From NCBI GenBank assembly GCA_030374765.1, contig JARGXX010000116.1:496001-560000 (forward strand): a stretch of 64,000 nt of DNA, read 5' to 3'. Both the position numbers and the translations under genes were made by a program. Source of the DNA: Agarophyton chilense. Lineage: Eukaryota > Rhodophyta > Florideophyceae > Gracilariales > Gracilariaceae. Below the pieces are notes generated by a model. The model had not been told where the DNA came from. It did no database searches and saw only the letters and a list, made by a program, of their open reading frames with translations. Positions 31,766 to 42,900 of the stretch are shown here, piece by piece; the first letter of the stretch is position 1; each line of letters begins with the position of its first letter.

Positions 31766-32557
31766 TTAAGTCCGTCTACGAGATATGAAGTACCCTGCAA
31801 CGGCAGCAACCGATGCATCCACAGCGGCGTTGGATAGCGCGGAAGCATCAGAGTTTACGAGGCCATTCCAGGCATAAAAGAGAGCACCAATAGTGAAAGC
31901 CATCGTGGAGGCGAAGAGAAACTTTTCCGAAATTGGCTTCTGGCCTTGGTCTCTTTTCATTTCTGTTTCTAAACCTTCAAGGTTAGATATTTCTTTTTGT
32001 ATAACTTGGCGGTCTGTCTTAACCTGCTCAAGAATGTCAACCCTCTTTTGCTCATACTTTTCTAGTAGTATATCTGTTTCTTTTTGTATCATTTCTGTAG
32101 CTCGTTGGCTGGCACCGTCTTGTATTTCATTCAATTCATCGTTCATGTTCTTCACTATTTCATTCATCTTTGTAGCTCCGCTCTCGGTTATACCGTCCAG
32201 TACTCGCCGATCCGATTCTTGTAGTTCCTTTTTATCGACAGGAGTTGCTGGCAACGAATGTTTGAGCATCTCTCGGATTTCTCCTTCCAATTCCGAAGCA
32301 TTTGCTTTCCCGCTTTCTTGCTTACATCGCACCGAAGCAGCAGTGGTGCGTCTCATACTGTTCACCCGTCTACGACAGGTATTGATCAAAAGCCGCCGCG
32401 CATTCCTGGGCGTCGACTTTTTCAGCAATGTTGGGTGGAGCAAAAAGCAGGCCTTGAATCTCTCAGTTTTTCCTTCGATTGAAGAATTAAGGATTATTTG
32501 TTCATCATCCGTTGCCAGATTGCAACTCGAGAAGCCCATGTTCGGCGAAAGGTTCAA
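31766..32557 (-). CDS. Coiled-coil protein with two C-terminal membrane helices, probably plastid-targeted
   Basis: 263 residues, not recognised as a named family. The first 80 residues are Ser/Arg/Lys rich with few acids after residue 25, consistent with an organelle transit peptide. Residues about 85-205 are charged and helical (a long coiled coil, for example a RVDILEQVKTDRQVIQKE stretch). Two hydrophobic helices follow: about 213-232 (FLFASTMAFTIGALFYAW) and about 240-258 (AAVDASVAAVAGYF), ending SRRRT. The layout suggests a tail-anchored hairpin in an organelle membrane with the coil exposed. Another Met at residue 7 could be the start. Confidence 0.6.
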   Translation of the reverse strand: MNLSPNMGFSSCNLATDDEQIILNSSIEGKTERFKACFLLHPTLLKKSTPRNARRLLINTCRRRVNSMRRTTAASVRCKQESGKANASELEGEIREMLKHSLPATPVDKKELQESDRRVLDGITESGATKMNEIVKNMNDELNEIQDGASQRATEMIQKETDILLEKYEQKRVDILEQVKTDRQVIQKEISNLEGLETEMKRDQGQKPISEKFLFASTMAFTIGALFYAWNGLVNSDASALSNAAVDASVAAVAGYFISRRRT

Positions 32558-33209
32558 TGTTAGGAATCCAATTAGCTTTTTCGGTAAGTATGTCGTCCTA
32601 TAGTTCCCGAGGGTCCGAACTCAAGAAATTACTTGCTAGATAGCACAAGTACCGAACAATTCTAGACCTTTTCGATCTGCGGCGAAATCACTAGGCGAGA
32701 GACAGCGACGTCTTATCCTCAGCGAACCTTAATCCAACGATATGATCTCAGGGTGTCGCGGACGCGAGCTCGGGATGAGGTGCAGGAAGAGTTTTTTGGG
32801 CTAGCATCCAAGCTCATTTTTTATTGCTAGAATGGATTTCCAAGCATCTGAATTACGGAAGTAAATAACTCCGCTCTTTACAGATTGGTACTGTATGAAT
32901 ATCTTTTTCAGAACGGAGGCCCCGCCAGAGATCACCAGCAGAAAACGCTTCCTAGTTTGGGGTACTCTAGCTCCTTCGACCGGAATCGGGCTGCGAGTCG
33001 TTGAACGCTGCCGACATCGAAAGGAGTTCTGAGTCCTGAGTCAATCTTTGACTACATCGAAAGGGTACCGGATCAGCGATACACCTTTCGCTGTGACTAC
33101 AAAAGAAAGCACTCTCTTCAAGTCAAGATTCTTCTTTTTTTCGTCCGCCATCGCATTCAAAGCAATTATCGCATTGATCGACACTTGAAACTTAAGCGTC
33201 AGATTCAAT
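32558..33209. promoter_or_regulatory. Divergent intergenic region, coiled-coil gene and MPC2
   Basis: 652 bases between two genes transcribed away from each other. No coding segment is recognised; probably promoters and 5' UTRs. Confidence 0.4.
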
Positions 33210-33887
33210 ATGGCTGCCGCGCGGCTTAGAGCTCTATGGGACCATCCAGCTGGAATGAAAACTAGTACGTAAGATCATTTTACGATCCGATCCCATGTGA
33301 GACAGAAAAGAACACACATTTCCAACTTCAATATCTATTATTTCTTCCTCCAATGGATGATATTTTGGGATCTAACAATGCTTGATTGTGCATTTGCAGT
33401 TTTCTTCTGGGCACCTACTATGAAATGGGGGCTCGTGGTGGCTGGTCTTTCAGATATGACGCGCCCTGTGGAAAATGTGTCCATTCCACAATGCTCTGGT
33501 ATGCATACAAAACCATAGCACCCGCTTCGATATTGTTTGCTTCGTTCGTTGGTACTAACCCAATATCTTCGTTTGTGCTTAATTTATGGACATCCCTGAT
33601 GGCTCTTAGCTTTGGCCCTTACTGGTCTAGTTTGGAGTAAGTACAACGAAAGGCTTTTTTCCTCATGAGCATTTCTATTGCGAAGGTTCTGACCGTGTTA
33701 TTTGTGACCTCCTTTCACTTCGTGTCGTCCAGCGCGATACAGTTTTCAAATTATCCCCATCAATTATAATCTTGCGGGGGCAAACGTGTTTGTGGCCTTA
33801 ACCAATTTGTACCAACTGTATAGGGCCGCTAGTCACTCAATCTCGAAAGCCGACAAGGATGATTCCAAATCTTCGGCGACTGCTTAA
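33210..33887 (+). CDS. MPC2: Mitochondrial pyruvate carrier subunit 2
   Basis: Four exons: 33210-33264, 33401-33499, 33610-33636 and 33733-33887. All three introns (136, 110 and 96 bases) have GT...AG ends and phases that fit; the product is 111 residues. It imports pyruvate across the inner mitochondrial membrane as a heterodimer with MPC1. Evidence is residue-level agreement with the MPC2 family: an LWDHPAGMKT start, FFWAPTMKWGLVVAGLSDM with ARP-like TRP after it, ALTGLVWTRYSF across two exon joins, and IIPINYNLAGANVFVALTN. The last 20 residues are a Lys/Asp/Ser-rich tail. The 27-base third exon explains why simple ORF reading misses the gene. It supplies the PDH whose E1 alpha lies 16 kb away. 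Confidence 0.9.
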
Positions 33888-36763
33888 ACGTTTGGTTGAG
33901 CGACCAAAATAAGACAGCTATTGATTGAAAATCGGGTTCTTAGGGGTTCGATTCTTCAACGCTTTGTATCAGGAGTACCTTTCGCAGCCTCTACAATTTG
34001 TGGTGCACAATACAATACAGATCACCGAATATAAATGCTACGACACATGGAGAGTAAAGCTCCCAGTAAGCTCGTTTTCTATGTAGAACTAGTTTAAAGG
34101 AGGGATCGGTGCTGATCTTTTCATATCAAGAGACTTACGGTTCCAGTGCAGCAACATTGGCTCCACAACTCCACATTGAAAGCTCGTGATGGTTATCGTA
34201 GCGACAGCTACCAACTTGCATTCCTTCCCTGTTCAATAGAAGGGACGTGTTCACATCCAAGAAGGTGCCATGTGCACATCTCAGTGATTGTGGTTTGTAG
34301 ACGACTTCGATGGTCTACCCGAAAATGTGTTGCTTTTGATGATAACCATTGGACGTATACATGGTTCAAGTAAGCTGACATTTGGATTTTATCTTCTCCA
34401 TTTCCAAGCTTTTATATGCAAAGTTTCTCTCAAACAAACAGAAAAACGCGCGTGATGGTGTTCGATGGTAGTCTAAGTCGCGAAAAGCTGGAAACCCAAG
34501 AGCGGAAAATGAAATCAAGCTTCGTCAACGAAGCTCTATTCTTGTCGCGAAGAGATCTTCTTGTTCTTAAGGACCTGTTGTACGAGGAAGCTTATTCCCG
34601 TTAGCCGTCTAGCGCATATGAAATATGTTCCCATGTTCAACAAATGGACTCACCAAGACTGTCATTGGCACTATGATGCCAAGCACCAAAACTATGGCAC
34701 CTATTACATAAGAAGCTACCGTTGGTGGTGCATAGACCATTGGAAAGGCGGACAAGGGCTTTTTTATCTTTATGTACCCAGTCCAACTCCAGACGCGAAA
34801 GAATGGCTAGATGTATCTGTGGTTTTCTGGTCGATAACCTTTCGGAGTGAACTCTTAAGAGAGGCCGAATCTGGACTCCGCATGATATCGTCGTTCCCTT
34901 TGTACATCCGTTGGTCTAATTGATACGATAGAATTCCAGACTTGATATTTCTGGTGACCCTCCCTAAAACTGTGAAATAATTCGTTTATTTGTGTTTTCT
35001 TTAAAGTACGTCGTCGTGTCGAAATGGATATGACGTCTGTTTCGAAAGCTTTCACAACAACATCAGGAAAGGGGTCTAAAACTTTTTCACGCTGATTGTG
35101 GTGCTGTTCGATGAAAGTTCTTTAATCTTTTGTTCTAGTTGTAGAGGGCTCTTGGACTACATATGGCACGGTACAACATGAAAAAAATGAAAAAGGATAT
35201 CATTTGTTACCGTGTCGTAGAGTGGCACTTGATCGCCATCACAAGACTGGATTTGAAGATTTTTATACAACCACAACAGAAAACTGATGCAGAAAGTTTT
35301 AATCATTATATCCACACAATCACGAACAAAATCCGTGGAAAATTGGTAGTCGAAGGTTGATTCATGGCAGTATCTGAGCAACTTGGGAATACTACTTCAG
35401 ATTACAGCGTTTCCGCTGCTGGCGAATGAGCAATTTCGGGACAGGTCTTTGCGCTCTATGGCAAGATGATGTCGCAAGCTACCGATGGAAGATATTCTAG
35501 AAGTAGAAGTGGTTGGCGAGCGGTTGATGTAACAAACATACGAATGAAAAAGAAATCACCATCCGATAGAGTACTCGTCTGGAGAGGTATCGCAAAGATT
35601 TGTGTACCCACTAGCAGAAATATTTCGTGCTGTTTCTTCTTTTTTGCGTGTGGTTTTTTCTTTCCCGAGCACTACGTGTATATCCTTTCCCCAAAGAGAA
35701 AGTCTTTCTGCTTCATGTCGACTCCGCTGCGAAAGAAATATTTTCTTCCGAGATACTGTCTGTATCGGCTCCGATTAATTGCATGGCCCGCAATCCTTAT
35801 GACTTTTGACGCCCCGTCCAAATTCAAGCGGTTTTACATGAAGTACGACGAAAACCTGTGCAGGATTCGCAAATGTGTGAGAACAATTTATATACAACCA
35901 GTTCTTTCTTTCTATATGTTCTTGTTTCGGGAAGTACGATGAGATTTCAAAGCACTGCGGACCAGTACGATCATTGCTTGGAACCTTTTGAAGGCTCTCA
36001 GTCACTTAAGATATGCCGAGTTGAACCGGGCAACTATTGATTCTTACTTGTTCGAGAACTAGATGACTGACATATCTTAGAAATCGGATATCGCACAAAA
36101 TGTCCAGAGAGTGAGAGGAAGCTATTTATGTGCAATTAGTAAAAAATTCGATAGAAACTGTCTACGAGATGTTATAAAATATACCAAACTTCAGATTCCA
36201 ACTTAGAGAACACCTGATTTGAATCTCTTCGCACAAGAGTGCAGTATTTCTTGTGAGAAAGGGTAAGTAGAAGATACTCTCTGAGACAGTAAAGTGTGAA
36301 AGAACCATTAGTGGGAGAAGCCGCGAACGCTTGAAGGATGGACGGGGTTTGATATATGCAGTTCTGATCGAAGTTGTTTTCCCGCCAAAAAACCAAAACT
36401 CAAAATCATCTAGAGTCGACAAGAACACCTTCCGCGACGCCACAAGCACCCCCGTAGTAGATAGTTGCCAGATACCCTTCGTACTCTCGTACGGCCCGGC
36501 GCTTCGCTCCCGTACCTCCAAAACACGGACCGCAACACAGGCCGAGCGACGAACGAGCTCACTACCTCATTAAAATAAGGGTACTTTCTCGAACTTTCCC
36601 GAAGATTTCACTCCGTGGATTTCGACTGTTTCTCTCGCTTGCGACCTCTTGCAGACAAACACTTCGAGAGAACTCGTTGCTCTCCTGAACTCTATTGCAA
36701 AAAAGGCCCTCTACCTCTGCACTTAGAAATCCCTAGAACCACTGCTGCAGAGTTCTTTAGATC
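33888..36763. other. Long stretch without a confident gene
   Basis: About 2.9 kb, AT-rich, with only short overlapping open frames on both strands. One segment near 34230-34604 has weak likeness to the XPG/EXO1 nuclease N-region and is listed separately. No repeat, tRNA or transposon was recognised. The last 200 bases are upstream of PSF2. Confidence 0.5.
34230..34604 (+). pseudogene. Possible remnant or exon pair of an XPG/EXO1-type nuclease
   Basis: Two short pieces suggest the N-nuclease region of the FEN1/XPG/EXO1 family. HIQEGAMCTS (near 34255-34285) is like the family's WLHKGA block. RVMVFDGSLSREKLETQERK (near 34450-34510) is like the family's PI.VFDG...K..E..R block with its metal-binding Asp. 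They are about 190 bases apart, with a possible small intron (GTAAGC at 34370). Frames are interrupted and no I-region follows. It could be a decayed gene or chance. Confidence 0.22.
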
Positions 36764-37634
36764 ATGGGAGCAAGCACAGGAGTGAATGCAACACAAGCAC
36801 ACGAATCAGAGCTTTCTTTTCAGCGTTCAGAATTTTTCGCGGAAGATGAACTTATAGATATCAATCCGATGGTCAGATTCGGAGTTGTCAGTCTCATCAG
36901 AGGCAACTTTGGGCCATTTGAACCCTCAATCACCACTACAGTTCGTTTACATCACTCTATTCTGTACACAACACCTTCCTGAGCACTTACGATTGAATGC
37001 GTGTTCGAAAACTTCATGCTTCAACCGGACAGGTTCCATTGTGGCTCGCGTTGGCGCTCAAAAAGGTTCACCGGTGTAAGATAATTCCACCCCGATGGTT
37101 GACGACTCGCAGTGTCGAAAAATACCTGTCTGATGAGCGAGAAAACGAGGACGAATTGCAAGAGATCCCCTTCTATTTTTCTGAGGTATGTTTGAGAAGT
37201 TCACCATTCAGATGAAATAATTGAATGCCAAGGAGAACAATCCTAACCATCATGCACGAACATAACTCGATTTCGACAAACAGATATCTTCCCTTTTATT
37301 CCACCATGCACCCGATGATCTAGTGAACGTGAGCCACTTAAGGCGCTCTGTAGAAGACTTGGCCAATGTCCGTGAAAGCAAAATGCGGAAATGGATGCAT
37401 TCCAACGTCAGAGATCGAGTTAATGCCATCAAAGTCAGCAACTTGTCCATGCACGAAATTAACACCCACAGGCCGATGCTGACGCGTATACTCAACAACC
37501 TGTATGACATCCACGTCACACCTGATGGTCGCGGACCTCTATCGGACACAAACTCGTCCACAATCCCTACATCAGGCACAGGTTATCGTTCTGCTGGTGA
37601 TCGCCAATTGCGTCGGGTTGCTCGACGAGATTAA
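36764..37634 (+). CDS. PSF2: DNA replication complex GINS subunit PSF2
   Basis: Three exons: 36764-36940, 37033-37185 and 37284-37634, with 92- and 98-base GT...AG introns that keep frame; 226 residues. GINS (SLD5, PSF1-3) joins CDC45 and MCM2-7 to form the replicative helicase. The N-terminus shows the PSF2 opening (EFFAEDELIDINPM, then GNFGPFEPS), followed by VPLWLALALKKVHRCKIIPP and the RWL helix, which is the family's most conserved block. The third exon supplies the helical region and the LSMHEINTHRPMLTRILNNL block matching the family's L...EIN..R......L. The C-terminal 30 residues are variable. It is convergent with the Nup42-like gene. Confidence 0.92.
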
Positions 37635-37853
37635 GGCCTCCCATATATTGGAGAGAGACATTAAACGTTTGTTCGGATGTGATATTGAAATCATAAAGTT
37701 GCGGCCACGTTATTTTGAAACTTTCTAATATGCTTCAATGTACCCTCAATGATATCAACGCATATGAACCAAACTTTGATACCTTCTAAACTCATTCTTT
37801 CCGCATGCATAGTTCACGAATAAACATCTTATTCTGTTTCTGATTTGGCTGAT

Positions 37854-38636
37854 TCAATAAAACCTTGGTGGCGGTGCAGTTTCTGGAACATTTGCAAACC
37901 CAAACTGTGGGGCGCTAAACTGCTGTTCTTGGGCGGGTGTAATGTTCTGTGGAGGCGTTGTTTGTGTGGCATTTTGCGGCATGGATTGTCCGGCGGGTTG
38001 TTCAAACGGGGCGGGTTGTTGAAACGGCGTAGCTGGCTGATGTTGCTGTTGAAACGGCGAAGCCTGTTGCTGTTGTTGTCCAAAAGGTGCAGCTTGCCCG
38101 AAGGGATTTCCCGCCGGCTGTGCATTAAACGGATTTCCCATATGCTGCTCATGCTCCATGGGCATTCCCGTGCTGTTATTGTGGCCTATATGTCCAGAAG
38201 AAAAGCCATCGCCACCAACAAACGGGTCTCGCATTTGAATTGTGTTGCTGCCAAGAGGGGCATGTGTTTGCATACCTCCTCTTGACAAGGCATCTACCTT
38301 TGCCCGGTGATCAGAAACCATTTCACCCTCTTTTTGTACAACTTGGGGGGATACGCCTCGCGCTGCCAGTGAATACGCCAGCGCTCGCAGTTCTTCTGGC
38401 GAAATATCGCCCGTAAGCTCATTTCCTTTGGATAGATCATCCCTGGAGCCTATAACGCTGAGCGGCCATTGTGGTTGTGAGTCGTGCTGTTGCTTGTGGC
38501 TCCGGTTTGGTTTGGAAGACGTCGCGACGAACGGATCGTTTGTGAGATGCACGTCGTCTCTGGGATCTCTGTGCTCGAATTTACATGAGTCGCCGTAGCG
38601 ACAGCGACCCTCCCGAAAGTATCTGCAAACAACCAT
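37854..38636 (-). CDS. CCCH zinc-finger protein, Nup42/NUPL2-like
   Basis: 260 residues. One zinc finger at the very N-terminus (residues 4-22, CX7CX5CX3H, CRYFREGRCRYGDSCKFEH) is of the type that opens Nup42/NUPL2, an mRNA-export nucleoporin on the cytoplasmic face of the pore. The middle (about 80-110) has a helical block, SPEELRALAYSLAARG. The C-terminal 120 residues are Gln/Pro/Phe rich with repeated NPF and PFG/PFQ units (GNPFGQAAPFGQQQQQ), comparable to FG repeats but mostly PF-Q. A plain CCCH RNA-binding protein is the alternative. The start is at the only Met before the finger. Confidence 0.65.
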   Translation of the reverse strand: MVVCRYFREGRCRYGDSCKFEHRDPRDDVHLTNDPFVATSSKPNRSHKQQHDSQPQWPLSVIGSRDDLSKGNELTGDISPEELRALAYSLAARGVSPQVVQKEGEMVSDHRAKVDALSRGGMQTHAPLGSNTIQMRDPFVGGDGFSSGHIGHNNSTGMPMEHEQHMGNPFNAQPAGNPFGQAAPFGQQQQQASPFQQQHQPATPFQQPAPFEQPAGQSMPQNATQTTPPQNITPAQEQQFSAPQFGFANVPETAPPPRFY

Positions 38637-38956
38637 GAATTAAAAAGAAGACAAGCGGCTTCGCTCGAGTGAAGGTGGGAAGCTGGTGCTCGCGTAGGTA
38701 CAATGTGAGAGAACGGCGTGGTTGTGCCCATATGCGGCCGTAACCAGTACTGTCTCGTTTTATGTTACACCTGTGAGGCCTGTGAACGCAGGGCTCATGG
38801 CTGGTGCGCCTCGTTGTCCGTACAGATATAGTCCTGTATTCTGCAAAAAAATTCCAAACCAAAAGGAAATGCTCTGTGGAGCACGCGAGAGCTTCTGACA
38901 GGCTCTCGAACAGCGGTTGCGATACAACTTCAGCACAAAGCCACTAGCTAAAGAAG
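38637..38956. other. Upstream region of the Nup42-like gene
   Basis: 320 bases without a supported coding feature. If 38957-39586 is a real gene, this is a shared divergent promoter. Confidence 0.4.
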
Positions 38957-39586
38957 GTGTTGGGATGCATCAGCCGGTTGGACTTGCGGGGATGCAACGC
39001 ATGGGTCAGGGATGGAGTGTGGCCAAGAACTATCGAACCACGGGCAGCAGATGTCCAGATATCCTACATCGATGACGGCATGAGGATCTACATCCCGCCA
39101 GAGAATTGTAAGTCGACCGATATCGCCAATCATGTGAGGAAGTGTGTCATATAGTGCGGGCTGGAAATCCATAGCAGTTGCTGCGGGCGAACAGGTGGAC
39201 GTCTTAAAGGTTGGGAATTCTGAAGATTTCGTGAAGGGTAACTCTACAAGGATTGGCACAATGGCCTTCCTAATGAATACTTGGATTTCGCCGGCAATTC
39301 AGCGACGGCTCCTATCTCCACTGCCAAGCAGAAGCGTTTCCACCACATGGCAGAATTTCTTGAGATCGTGTATGGCTACTCCAGCATCACACCGGAGCAG
39401 GCGAAGGAATCGGCCTCTAAGAACCAGGCGATTATGCCAATCTGCGTGGCCCTGGGCAAGATTGCAAAGGTCAAGGGGGATACCGCTGGAAGGCAGGGGG
39501 ACGTCGATCGTATTCAAGGCTTGATCGGCCGATGCCGTAACGCGTGGGGTAGCAATCCTACCTTCGTAGCTGGTGGCGTCAGCTGA
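38957..39586 (+). CDS. Unrecognised possible gene, probably spliced
   Basis: Two pieces look protein-like. The first is 38957-39107, ending at a good GTAAGT donor (39108), with an ISYIDDGMRIYIPPEN block. The second is about 39242-39586, with LYKDWHNGLPNEYLDFAGNS and an amphipathic segment HHMAEFLEIVYGYSSITPEQ ending at a stop at 39586. Joining the two needs an acceptor I could not place without a phase conflict, so the model is open. No family is recognised. Confidence in the second piece is higher than in the first. Confidence 0.3.
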
Positions 39587-39912
39587 GTGCAAAGATGAAG
39601 GCAGAGCGATGGATCTAAATTCGCTCAAGCCAATTAGAGAACGCGACAAGGACAGACAGAAAAGGGCACTCCCTGCGCACCATCATGGGGCCTGACGCAA
39701 CAGCGGCAATCCATGTTGACGAAAACACTTCGCTGGCATTAGGTCGGAGACGGGCTACGTTTCTCAGGGTTTCCTCTTGCATTCGCAGCATTACTTGCCG
39801 GCGTATTCCGTTGCGAGGCAAGAGCTCTTGCGGCAGCAACGTAGAAACGCGTACTCTCACTGTCAACATAAAGCTTGAAGAATAAAAGTCTACACGTACT
39901 TTACGCCTTCAT

Positions 39913-42900
39913 CTAAACCACTAAAACATTGTTAATAAACCCAGCTTCATCCCTCGACTGCGGCTGATTCTCAGCTACTGTCCATTCTTGATCCACTTTG
40001 AATTTGTAATAATATTCTCCAGGACGAAGAAGCAATTTCAGCCCAAACAGACCCTTCTCGCTCACATCTTTGCTCAACGGCCATTCCGCAGACCAGTTGT
40101 CGAATGATCCCTTGATCACAACATGCTCACCACCTGCGTCCCACTGCAGCAACACCGGCGTAGAGTTGGGGTCATAAATCTCGCTTTCCTCGTCAGCGGT
40201 AGCGGATATCATGTGCGATACGTCCTCTCCGCGAGTGTACATTGCATTTCTCAGCCTGTGAAACTCGCTCGACCACGCCCAAGCAACCTCCGATACGTCA
40301 ATCGTGGTTTCGTACGCACAAGCCCGCAGTTCTTCATATTCATGCGGCTGTGAAAACACGCGCAGCGCTCGCTTCACAGCCCACACAAAATCGCCGTGAG
40401 AGTAATTCTCAAATGTGAACCCATTGCCTTCGCCCATTTCACTTTTCCATTCGTGCACCGTATCCTTCAGCCCACCAGTTTTGTATGCAACTACTGGTGT
40501 TCCTGCTACAAAGAATTCTTGTTGCACAATACCTCCAGGCTCGAAAAGTGACGGCATGAGTCCAAAATCGGCTCCAAGATTACACATTGGTCCATCTGTA
40601 AAGAAGCTGTCCGGCGCAGCCCAGAAGCACCAAGGGTGTCGCCTTCGCAAATCCAGCATATGCCGAGCACACCCAGCTGAGTACTCATCGTTAAAGTTCG
40701 CTGGACCTCCTACCAGGATTTGGATCTTTCCACCAGTATGTCCAATGAGCTCATCAACAGCATTCAAGATGAGGTGTACCCCCTTCTGTGATGTGATTCG
40801 CCCGACAAATGCAAACAGAGGGATAGAAGGGTCTCCCTGTTGGAAACCAAAATAGCGTTGCTGCAAAACCTCCTTGGCCTCAGCGTGGCTAGGTGCTCCT
40901 TTCGTTCGAAGCGCTTCTTCCCTTTCAGCCTTCCGAATGCCATTGGGGTATGCGAATGGTGACTTCGCAATTTGCAGGATGTCATTCAAGGGGTGACCAG
41001 CCTTCAGTTCGTTAAGGTAGCTTGGGCTTACGGTGCCCCAACTGTCACTCTTCAAAATCGCACAGCGTGATGGATTCACGACCAACTGACTCCACCATGG
41101 ATTAACCACAAGATGCCTCGGAAGCCTATGCACATGATCAAGTGACCCTTCATGAGCCCCGGGATAGACACGGCCTTCATAGGCGCCTTCGCCAAGGTTG
41201 TGTATCAAGTGGAAAAATGATGTGTGTTTGAAATAGTCTCCAAAAAAGTCCCTGTACCCAGCTGCCATACTCGGCAACCAGTCATTTGTAACAATCACAG
41301 ACGGATGTAATTGTTTCTGACAACAGACCTCCAACGCTCCAAGAGACATCAGCACTACGGTCTGGAGATGCTTCGCTGCGCCTCCTGGATCAGCGTATAC
41401 TTTCGGGAAGTAGTCACCTCTTTCGATAAAGATGAGGTTCACCCCGTTCTCTACACCTTCGAAAATACCAACATCGACAATGTGTGTGCCAAGATCCACT
41501 CCAACATTCCTGGTCCATTTGATATGGTTGCCAAGATATCCAGTTTGATTCTTGCGATTGACGGTGTAGTATGGCGAGACGACGTATACCTCGAGACCAA
41601 GGTTCACAAGTCCTTTGGTGAGCTCATCAACCATCACGCCCAAACCGCCTGCTGTCGAAAACCTGCCAAGCTCTGCAGTTAAGAAAACGAGCGGTCCTAG
41701 CTTAGTAGTCCTGGTCACCACATTTCTGGCGAGATTCATTAACTTTGTGTCTCTCGCAGCCATTGACATATGTGTCAGATACGCGACAATCCTCTCCGCA
41801 GCAGGCGGCTCGAAGTCTCTAGGAGCCGGTGCCCCCTCATATGCGACCAAAAAACGAAGTTGGCTGGATCGCTGCATGCACAGTTGTAAGAGCCTCTCAG
41901 TTTCGCCTTCGTCACATCCTTCCCTCATGAGGCCATCGCGAAGAGCCAGAACGGCTGCAGCGAAGTCGCTGGCGCAAGTTGCTGCTCCACGCGTGATTCG
42001 CGAAACTGACTCAATCTCACGAGGATCTTTGAACCCATCAGCCTCACACCCGCGCAACCGCCGGACACATGCTGTCAAATGGGAAGCCCGGCGTTCTAGA
42101 GTGTCTTCTAAAGGTTTCAGAGTCAGTAGAACCGTCCCAAGTGGTGACAAGTGGGCTTTGTACTTTCGAAACACAAGCTCTTCAAGAGTACAGACCTCCC
42201 CAGTCTGTTCTCTACCACTGAAAGAGTCCACAACCGTGTAGAACGCACCTGGAGCAGCCCCAGTTGTGAATGAATCTGGGAGGTGTTCCCACAAGACTTT
42301 CAAGTCCAATTCCACGTCACAACCCTGTCCGTATTGACTCCCATCTGTTCTATCCTTCACATTTACGGCTGCAAGCAAAATCTGATCCTCGGTGAAGCGA
42401 GCAAACGCGAATACCTGATGTTTGAATTGGGGATCTACATTCAGTACGCACATTCCTCCACCTCGCAATGCATCCAGTTCCTGACGCAGCGAAGCACGAT
42501 GGGCGTAGTGACCAGTGATCTGGGTTATATCATATCCGAGAGAAGGACCAATCTCTTGTCTTGTTTGTGCTTCCATCTCCGACATTCGTTTCAGATCAGC
42601 TGAGGACATGCTCCTCACTGACACGCCGTTCATATCGTCTCGAGAACGGGATCGAACAAGACTTGAATTGGATGATATGCGCTTCATATCAGCAAGAGAC
42701 CCCCTCCGTTTCATTTTTAGCTTTCTGTCCCCCAAACCAGTCGGAGGTGTCAGAGGAGGGAGGCCAGTACCCTTGAGAGGCACAGCCCCACCAAGCGGTG
42801 ACAGCTTTCCGGTGAGTGGTGACACCTTTCCGGTGAGTGGTGTCACCCTTCCAGCGAGTGGTGACGCTTTTCCAGAGCGGACCACTCCAGCTCCAAGAGA

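Noticed and set aside
33950-33975. ggttcgattc, a B-box-like motif
   Set aside because: The flanking bases do not form a T stem or an acceptor stem.
35466-35942. A 158-codon frame in the gene-poor stretch
   Set aside because: It has poly-Phe and Cys runs typical of AT-rich non-coding DNA, with other frames overlapping.
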